DNA of 64,000 nt from Edaphochlamys debaryana (Eukaryota; Chlorophyta; Chlorophyceae; Chlamydomonadales), in NCBI GenBank assembly GCA_016858145.1, contig JAEHOE010000084.1:62001-126000 (forward strand), written 5' to 3'. Of the stretch, positions 56,301-64,000 are shown piece after piece (the stretch's first letter is position 1; the number at the start of each line of letters is the position of its first letter). A program made the position numbers and the translations under genes. Below the pieces are notes generated by a model that was not told where the DNA came from, searched no databases, and saw nothing but the letters and a program-made list of their open reading frames with translations.

Positions 56301-58785
56301 CCCGCTCTGCACCCAACGCTCCCAAGGCCCCCCACCCCAAACGCCCTCCCTCCCCAGGCCCCAACCCCCCCCCCCCCCGCCGCACCTGGGGGTGCGTGAA
56401 CGCAGCGCCCATGCCCAGCCGCATCGCGGGCGTTACGGGCCGGCGGGCGCGGGCGGCGGCCGCCAGCGGCGCCAGCAGCATCGTCTTCGTGGAGAGGTAT
56501 CCCCCCGCTGCCCGGAGCGCCTGGGGAGAGGGCGGGTGGGGTGGGGCGGTGTCGGGTGGGATGTGGGGAGGAGCAGGGAAGGGAAGGGGCGGGAAAGGAG
56601 GAAGGGGAGGGCGGCGGCCGCCAGTGGCACCAGCAGCAGCGTCTTGGCGGGCAGGTAACCCCCGACTGCCCGGAGCGCCTGGGGAGAGAGTGGGCATCGG
56701 GCAGCGGGTGGGGGGATTCAAGAGTGTAGGGAGGCCGCTTGGGGTGGCAGGGGGGTGGGTTGGGCAGCCGGAGCCCGGAGGGCGGGGAGGATTGGAGGAC
56801 TGAGGCGGCGTCAGGGTCAGAGGGGCAGACACGAGGGCAAGCGGGCTGACCAGGCACCGCACAACGTGGATTCAGCCACAGGAGACAATATGAAATTGCA
56901 CCCGCCTGGAGAGGCCTGGAGGACTGAGGCGGTGCCAGCGTCAGCGCCGCACGCACCCCACTGGAAGCGAGCAGCCAGAGGAAGCCATGTGGACTTGCCC
57001 GCGGCTGAGCCCGCTGCGAGGCCCGTTGCAACCCCCTGCCCCACTCTCGGAGGCCCGGACTGTGCCCCGGCCACGCCCCAACACACGGACACACACACCT
57101 GCACCCTTCGGCTTTCGGTTCCGTATCTACGACCGGCCGGCTAATTACCGCGCCTACGCTTTTCCTGGCCTTTACACGAGCAGCCCTGAACACACCTGCA
57201 CCTGCTCATCCGCTCCCGCCGCCTTGGCTGCCGGCTTCGCCACGTGCGCCGGCGTCCGCGCCTGCGCCTGCCCCCCCTCGTCCCGGACCTCAGCCTGCTC
57301 GGCCGTGTCGGCCGTTCCGCTCGCCTCCTCCAGTGCCTCCTCCAGTGCCTCCCGCCGCTCCTCGCCAGCCCGCCGCTCTGCATCCTCTGCGCCGCTGGTC
57401 GGTGCAGGCCCCAGCGCCTCAAGCAGCGCCCGCCGCCGCCGGGCCCACGCCGCCGCCGCCGCCGTACCGCCTGTACGGCCCGTGTACGGCAGCAGCAGCG
57501 AGTGCCGTACGTCGGGCGTGAAGCTGACGGAAGCTAGCAGCTCGTCCATCCCCACCTCCCACACCTCCCGGACCTCTGCCAGTGCGTCCGCCAACCCCAC
57601 CCACGCTCGCTCTGCCTCCTCCCCTCCCACCGAGCCCAGGGGCCCCGCCGGGCTCGGCCCCCCGTAGGCGCCCGGCGGGACGACCCGGCGGCTGCGGAGC
57701 GGCCGCCGCCGAGGTGGCGGCGGCGGCGGCGCCGAGGCGGGCGGCGGCCTCGGGCGCTGGGGCGGCGGCGGCTGGGCTGCGAAGCCTGGGAAGGGCGGAA
57801 GCGAGGCGGGGGACGGAATGCCGCCTGGAGCTTGTACGGAAGCACCCGGATCTGGATTCGGGTTGGTGCCTGGTCCAGGAGACGCGCCCGCCGGGGTTGG
57901 GCCTGGCGGCGGAGGAAAAGCGCCGTCGCCCCCAGCGGGACGGCTGGCAGGCTGGGCTGAAGCCGGGTCCGAGGGGGCCAAGACTGACGTGGAATCCCGG
58001 CCGAGCCCTGCACCAAGGCTACCGTTCGGACCGAAGCTGGACTCCGGAGCAGGCCGGTACGCTCCTGACGGGAAGTACCCCGGTTCCATCGCCGTGCGCG
58101 TGCCGCCATTCGCACTTGCATCCCCACGACGGGTTGCCGCGAACGGGCTTTGGCGATTGGTGGCGGCAAAGGGGCTCGCCGACTTCGCGAAGGGGCTCGC
58201 CGTTCCTACGGGAGGGCCCTGCGAGACCTCAGGCCGGACCTGGATCTGTCCTGCACTGCCTGCACGCGAGCTGACTGGACCGTCGGGCTGCGGTGGAGAG
58301 AAGCTGCCCCGGCCGCGCCCACCCGCTGAAGCGCTGCTGCTGTTGCTACTGCGGCCGCGGCCCCGCCCTCCGGCATTGGTGTTGCCCGCGTCCCGAGCGA
58401 AAGCTTCCCCGATTGTGCGTGAGCTCCCGTTTCGGCCTCCAGGAGCGTTGCGGGCGTGCCGGGCTGGCGGGGTTGGCCCTGAGATGACGGGTGAGGGCTC
58501 CCGAGGAGCCTCTGCTGGCGCAGTCGCTGGCCTGCGGGCGCCTCTAGAAGCTGTGAAGGATAGGGCATCGGTTCCAGGGCCTGACGAGGGCACCTGCGAA
58601 GCCGCGACCGGCCGCAAGCGATAGCTGCGGGCTGGGCTGGAGGAGTCGAGGATGGCGAGGGATGGGTACCGCGCGGTCGTGGCCGCGCCGGAATCGCGAC
58701 TGCTGGCCCGCGCGCCAGCTCCGCAGCTGCATCGGAGCTGTAAGCGGCGCAAGAGCGACTCTGGCAAGCCGCTCACGCACTGCAT
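53317..58785 (-). CDS. Large low-complexity protein with a Ycf45/SpoIIIAA-like C-terminal domain
   Basis: Five exons, 58785-57196, 56520-56386, 56165-54340, 53833-53699 and 53419-53317, give 1262 residues with closing phases. The N-terminus is Arg/Ser/Ala-rich, compatible with a plastid or mitochondrial targeting peptide. Long Gly/Ser/Pro regions follow, then a short helical block (DALAEVREVWEVGMDELLAS). Acidic runs include DLDLDLDLDLDP, encoded by repeated GATCCA units, and poly-Glu. The last about 110 residues look structured: VRVFLYCIGAGEVYDALW, DRISFVSRMRDADLVLH, RLPVVGVRSGSEAELVPALE, then RRFDELMADAL. This order (IGxxxV, xxxDADLVL, LPVVxVRS) resembles, as I recall it, the C-terminal domain of the Ycf45/SPD1 (SpoIIIAA-like) ATPases, but no Walker A or B motif is seen. 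The assignment is tentative. The start is the first ATG in frame. Confidence 0.7.
53818..54045 (-). repeat. About 100-bp tandem triplication at an exon start
   Basis: The block GCCGGGCCGGGGCAGCCTGC (53818), spanning the acceptor and first codons of the exon at 53833, recurs at 53919 and 54021 (spacing 101 and 102). Linking sequence such as GGGGCAGAGAATGGTG is also shared between copies. Each copy offers an AG acceptor. Confidence 0.9.
56465..56692 (-). repeat. Second copy of the exon-2 start of the 1262-residue gene
   Basis: The acceptor and first about 23 codons of the exon at 56520 (ALRAAGGYLSTKTMLLAPLA) recur 158 bp upstream from 56678 as ALRAVGGYLPAKTLLLVPLA. The acceptor is intact and the frame open; a matching donor is not obvious. 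Confidence 0.9.
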
Positions 58786-61700
58786 CGCCGACTACCGCTG
58801 ACTTGCGCCTCCAGTCGCCCCACAAGCCGAGGAGCATCTGCTAGTAGCTTTTGTCAAAGTGGTGGGGATAACAGCCTGCTTTATGCAAGCTGGTTTGGGT
58901 GCATCGTCGATCGCGCCAAGCGCAAGAGAGCACCAGGCTTGGGGCGAAACGTGAAATGCGTAAGTGGAGGCGAGAGCGCAGCAGTAACAAAGACAGGGAG
59001 TGTAGCGCAGTGGCATCTATGCCACGCATGCCCATGGCACAAACCCGAGCTCCCAGCCCCCTCCGTCCCCCAGCACAATGTGTGCTGCACTGCGTGCACG
59101 GGGTGCGGCCTACCCCTCCACGTCCTGCATAACACGTCAGCAGACAGGCGCGGAAGACGACGTCTGGCCTCAGGGCCCAGGCCCCCGCAACCCGTGAGCA
59201 GCTTTGCCCTGTCGTGCCTCCGAGGCCGAGTCAAGCCACGCCAGAGCCACATCACCAGCGAGGCGTGGCTGTAGGGGCCCACCAGGCGAAGCAGTCCACA
59301 GTATTGACAATCAAGGACCCCCGAGGCAGCGCAACTGCACCTACCACCAGCACCTGCAGAACCGCCACGGCCTCATGTCGGGACCCGCCGCCGCTCCCCA
59401 CGGTAGGTGGGACCCCAGGGGCACCCCAGGGGACCCCGCCAGCACGGTTCGCCTGGCCTGGGCTACCTGGTCCCTGGGGGGCATACCTTTGCCTGCACGT
59501 CTCGGAGTCGACTGAAATCGACTAGCAATCCTGATGTGGCATGGTTAGTCGACGGTTTTGCCGACTCTTGCGTCTTCAGCCGGGGAATAGTCGTTCCATA
59601 CAAAACGACTACCGTTTCGGTGGACCTCATGTTAGTCGACAGGGATGGGGGCAACGCAGGGGTGGAAGACATCAACGCAGGGGGCGGGCGGGGAGCGAGG
59701 GGGCGGGGCGTGTCCCCCGCGTCTCAGGGCACGGAGCGAGAGGGGGCGTGCAGGGAACGCAAGGGCAGTGAGGGGGCAACGCAGGGGCCGGGCGGGGAGC
59801 GACGACGTGCCCGTATCTGGGACGAGCTTGCTGTGTTACACTTTCGGCTCGGCGCCCAGGCCCGGGGCCGGCCGGAGGACTATGGGGGGTGGCGCAGCCG
59901 ACTTAGCTAGTCGACTCCGCAAAAACGACTCTTTGGGCCCGCAGGCCCAGCAAGCCGACAACCACTCTAGATTGCAGCTCACCCCGGCGAGGGTACCGAG
60001 GGGGCAGGAGACGCCCCGGGGCATAGTGTGCTCGGCGCTCCCCGCGAGCAGGCAGTGCCGCCCCCGCCGCGGCCTTTGCGCCTTCCCAGCCGCCTCCGCG
60101 CCTTCATTCACAGCACCGAACAACTACGTACCCCCCGCGGGCTATCCTCAAAGTCTCATGCCGAGCGGCACGCACTCCACGAGGCCCACCCCACACGGCC
60201 ACAGCTGATAAATTCCATTGTCACCCACCGAGACATCCAAACGTAAGGCGCAGGCCCTGCACAGCCCCCGAGGGCCTCCCAGAAACAAGTTTGAAGCTAC
60301 GGCCGGTAATCCAGGGCCTGGCTGGAGGTTAACTCTCCTCCCAGCCAATTAGCGCAGGCGACAACGCGCATGCAAGAGTATGAGGCGCTTTGCCGCAGCA
60401 GTCACGCACCACCAGCTCATGGTAATCATACTCGGAAGTTAATGAGAGCAACTGCCGGTGCCCACGCGCACTAAGGAACAATCAATGCCCCCCCCCAGAA
60501 GGCTGTAATGGCAGATAGGGGGGTCAAGGGCCCCCCAAAGCCCTCAGGAGTAGGGGCAGGACACTGGCTGCACATGAGCCCATCAAGGATCAAGGCCCCC
60601 CCCTTTCCCCCCCTTTTGAGGGTCAAGCGCCCCCCAGTAGCTAGTAGACTATCAAGGGAATAAGGACACCCGCCCCATCACCAACCTCATGGCCACAAGG
60701 CCCGAACCTAAGCAAGTCTGACGCCCTCACGGCAGCGTTGTCGATTTCGACCTTTATTTGAGCTCAAGAGGCCCCAAACAGCGCACGCATGCACGTTGCA
60801 GGCGTGGAGGCTTCAAGCAAGTCTCCAGCTAGCCGTTTCGGGCCCTCTTACGAGTCCCAATGCATGCACAGAGGTACGACAACCATGGCTGGGCTTGCGT
60901 AGAAATGGAGCCCGATCGATGACATCTTGACTCCAGACGCCGTAGGGACAAGGAAACAAACATGCAGCCCCGCGCTAACTGGATTAAGGACGACAGTGCA
61001 CAGCCAACAATGTGGGAGCGCACGCACACGACTCTCGGCCTCCTTACCAAGCCTCTATCTTCAGCCCTCTCAGACTTGTGCCCTTCCAAGGCAATCAAGA
61101 AACCAGCCCTCTCATGGGGTAGCAAACACGAGCGGGCGCGTCAGCCTAGCAAAGCAGTGCCGGCTGTCTTGCATCAACTGGCAACAGCGTTGGACTCTAT
61201 GGCACGCATCTCGTGTGGCCTGTTATTATGGCTAGGCTCGTTCCCCTGGTATTGTATGTCGGGTCGCCATCAATAACGGTAACCAATGAACCCATGCCTC
61301 TTGCAAACCCATGTCCCCCCCCCCTCAGTTCACACCCCGTCAACCCGCGAACCTGGAGTTGCCCCCGCCCCCCCCCCCCCCCCCACGCTACGGGACCCAG
61401 ACATACCCCCCCCCCATGCAGGAGTCCCGTTCCCCCTCGCTCACATCACATGCCCTACCTCGAGCTCATCTTTGTCCGTGATCCAACCCGGTACGGCTCT
61501 GACGCATCCGCGCACGAAAGCCGTACAAAAAGTATTGGAGGTGCATGGATTAGTGGGGCTCTCAAGGCCCTCCCCCAACACTCTTTCGCAGAACAGCCCA
61601 GTTCGTTCCGCAAGCGAGGGCTCATAGGGGCCCTAATTGCCACCCCCTACCTACCTTATCAACCACAATTGCAGAGAGCGCCACCAGTTTCTATGATAAG

Positions 61701-62120
61701 AATCCTTGCCAACACTATAGCTGCACCCTGCGAACATTGCCGCGCGCAGAAGACGGCTGAGAAGCTGAAACGACGTGGCATGAATTGTGCTTGCCCATAT
61801 AAGGTCTCTATCTATCTCTTGTCCCTCGCATTACTTCCACCACACCCCTGGCGCTCCCACCTGATAGCGCAATAGGTGAATATCGCTCGCGGGATAGGGA
61901 CTCGCCGTTAACGAATGCGGCGGCGGCGGCGGCGGCCGCCCAGCCGATACACCACGCCTTTCCCCCGTCCTGTCCTGCTTCAATCCGCGCGGGGCCGGCG
62001 CGGCCTGAGGCCGACCCCGGGCTCCTTCTCGGGCCCTTCTTTCGGGCTCTCGGCCGCCAATGCATCCGACCGTGCCCGCAAATAAAGCCGTGAAGAGGAA
62101 TGGACGGGTCCTGGAAGCGA
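58786..62120. other. 3.3-kb gene-poor region, no gene supported
   Basis: Base composition is more mixed than in the gene-rich parts. A possible inverted-repeat element lies at 59503-59919. A block at 60480-60660 repeats GGTCAAG(C/G)GCCCCCC-like pieces with poly-C runs. The longest plus frame (61213-61875, 220 codons) has no recognisable motif. The right end should contain the 3' UTR of the kinase gene. Confidence 0.45.
59503..59919. mobile_element. Possible small inverted-repeat (MITE-like) element
   Basis: The 11-bp CGGAGTCGACT at 59503-59513 is matched by its reverse complement AGTCGACTCCG at 59909-59919. Further TAGTCGAC motifs occur inside, near 59548 and 59633. There is no coding capacity and no clear target-site duplication, so the palindromic core could also be chance. 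Confidence 0.3.
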
Positions 62121-64000
62121 TCATCGGTCGCATGGTCTGGGCGAGGCGGCAGAGGCGGAGGCGGCCGCCGCCGCGGAGGCCTCCGCCGCCTGCTGCTGCG
62201 CCCGCGCTGCCGCGGCGCTGCAGCGGGCGTACTGGGCCTTGAGCAGCGCCACCACCTCGGCGGCGGAGGGTCGGCGCTGGGGGTCCGCCAGCCAGCACGC
62301 CTGCGCCAGGTCCCTGTCGGAGGGAAGCGAGAGGGGAGAGCGGGAGGAAAGCAGAGTTTCGCACGTGGTCGCCAAGGAGCGAGTCAAAGGCGCAAGGGAA
62401 AAGTGAGCCACAAGCGAGCTCACACCTGTGCACACGTCCCGAATGATGAGTCACCCACAGATAGACGCACGCCCTCTATCTCAGTCTCCGCTGCTGTGAC
62501 CCCTAGATTGCCGGCAACCCGCCCCATCTATGTCGTACCTGTACGCCTGAGGTACGGATTCAGGGAATACGGGCCGTACACCGCTGGCCACGGCGTCGAG
62601 GATGGCGCCGGATCGGAGGTCCTTGTACGGCCGAGATCCACGCCCTGCGGTGCGTATGGCACGGCGGTACGAGGAGACGTCAAGTTACGGTCCGAGGGGC
62701 AAGCACTTGAAAATGGGTCCCCAAACATTCCACTCAATATATATCCCGGGTGGCAGATGACACCTCACGCACCTGCCACCAGCTCCCACATGATGATGCC
62801 AAGCTGAGGGGCGGCGTGCGTGAGCGACAGCACAGAGCACACTCAGTTTCAGCAAGGGCTTCCAACCATTCTATCAAATCGCCCAACGACAGACCGTGCC
62901 TGCATGCTAAGCGCAAGGCTCGAGGCGCTTCTGCGTGCATGAGTACTCACCGCATAGACATCCACCGATGCATCCACTCGGGAGTCTGGGGGATGGAGGG
63001 GGTAGCGCACGAGGGAGGGGGTGCGGACGTGAATGGGGCTGTCGTATCGTAGATTGCGTACCCCCTCGACCTCCCAATCCAGATTCCCACATCACATGTG
63101 TCTCTTCAAGTATCCAAGGCAACGGCCCGAGCAAGGCCGCGCTTACTGGGCTGCGTGGCCTCGGGTGCAATGTGCGTAATCCTGAAAGGGACGGCACGGA
63201 TCAGATGCACGCCGTGAGATGGATCCTGAGCCCTCCAACATTTTGGTACAGCACATGCACATGATCCGTGATCTGCCGTACTCACGTGCCGCACGCCGAG
63301 TCCTGCACCGTGTAGTAGCAGCAGCAGGGTTCGACCCCGCTGCTGCCCGATGACGGGGCGGCCCCGCTGGCCCCGCTGCCCAGACTGCTGCTGCCCACGC
63401 CGCTACGAGCCAGGCCGCTGGCCCCTGCGGTCAGGCGAAACGCGGGTTTGAATAGATGTATGATAGATACACAGCCCTCATCACGTCAGCGTGCTGAGCA
63501 GATAGATAGGACTGCAGCCCTTGCGCATTGGGGCGCTAGGGGAACATGCGCAGATGCCATGCAAGTACGGCAAAAAAAGGGACGAGATACGGTGCGCCGT
63601 CAATCAACAGACCGGGCTCCGTCGGTCGCACCTGAGCAGGCCGCCCCACTGGCTGCGCCCGGGTCTGCGTTACGGGAGGAGCTGGCGTAACCCGAGTGCT
63701 GGGCCGAGCTAGCGACCGGGTTCTCCTGTGTGCGTGTTGGGGGTGGGAGGGAGGGGGCCGGGTAGGGGGTTGGGATGAGAGGGGAGGGAAGGGTACGTGC
63801 GGACTGCTGAGAGACGGTATCCATCTGGGTCCGGCTTGGGGTCTGGGTCGGGACCTGTGGGTCGGGGCCTGGGGCGGCTGTGGATATTTCCTCCCTTATC
63901 GACGCCACTGAAACCCTCCGGATCTGCTGGGACTCGGGGGGACCCTCCCTCACAAAACGGATTCCAAATCCAGTCCCCCAGCACACACCGGTCGCACCTG
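62121..64000 (-). CDS. Protein kinase, C-terminal part (cut by right window edge)
   Basis: Exons 63698-63632, 63424-63286, 63181-63147, 62985-62951, 62803-62773, 62644-62539 and 62313-62121 join in frame. Another exon probably ends at the window edge (CAG|GTGCGACC at 63998). A Ser/Gly/Ala-rich stretch ending CCCYYTVQDSACG leads into the activation segment and APE motif (GTITHIAPEATQP). Subdomain IX follows as SVDVYALGIIMWELVAG, then RPYKDL, GVRPVFPESVP and the subdomain XI Arg in CWLADPQRRPSAAEVVALLK. The tail is Ala/Ser-rich and ends PRPCDR. This is the pattern of the TKL-like Ser/Thr kinases expanded in volvocine algae. The ATP-binding lobe and HRD/DFG motifs are outside the window, so catalytic status is unknown. 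Confidence 0.85.

Noticed and set aside
57582..58624. Overlapping plus-strand frames of 230-268 codons
   Set aside because: Shadows of the 58785-57196 coding exon.
61213..61875. 220-codon plus-strand frame
   Set aside because: Runs through a poly-C tract, has no recognisable domain and no supported promoter or splice structure. Kept only as a mention in the gene-poor region.
1..64000. CRISPR arrays, operons, Shine-Dalgarno sites, tRNA or rRNA genes
   Set aside because: None was seen. The tandem repeats lack unique spacers and the gene structure is eukaryotic.

Overview
The window looks like nuclear DNA of a GC-rich green alga of the Chlamydomonas/volvocine group (Chlamydomonadales). The evidence is dense genes split by many 100-400 bp GT-AG introns, poly-C/poly-G runs inside introns, TGTAA-type polyadenylation signals, and gene families typical of these algae: an ankyrin/F-box-like protein, an expansin-like wall protein and a kinase with the GTITH.APE activation-segment motif. 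There is no bacterial, viral or organelle signature. Species cannot be fixed from sequence alone. Exon junctions were joined by hand; most models keep an open frame and intact GT/AG sites through every junction, and the exceptions are stated.

Layout, left to right. 1-2654 (-): N-terminal part of a GT90/CAP10-type glycosyltransferase, running off the left edge. 3791-12032 (-): multi-pass membrane protein fused to a C-terminal leucine-rich-repeat domain. 13196-14978 (-): rhomboid-family protein that appears to lack the catalytic histidine. 15441-18806 (+): COP9 signalosome subunit 6. 20159-26942 (-): complete second GT90 protein, paralogue of the first. 27559-28673 (+): small two-helix membrane protein of unknown function. 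30637-39092 (+): DHX35-type DEAH RNA helicase, with a 45-bp minisatellite in one intron. 39813-41859 (+): ankyrin-type repeat protein. 43364-47759 (-): secreted expansin-like protein. 49470-51905 (+): mitochondrial inner-membrane protease subunit 1 (IMP1-like). 53317-58785 (-): large low-complexity protein with a small conserved-looking C-terminal domain. 62121 to the right edge (-): C-terminal part of a protein kinase. The interval 58786-62120 holds no gene I can support.

The genes do not form a pathway. They are ordinary neighbours in a eukaryotic genome, except the two GT90 paralogues, a local duplication now separated by three unrelated genes.

The most unusual signal is structural. In at least nine places an exon edge with its splice site is present a second or third time, decayed, usually 90-160 bp away in the flanking intron or UTR. 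One such edge seems to have grown into about 21 tandem copies of 45 bp. The two GT90 paralogues also differ in intron positions, with an 8-nt microexon in one and a 17-nt microexon in the other.
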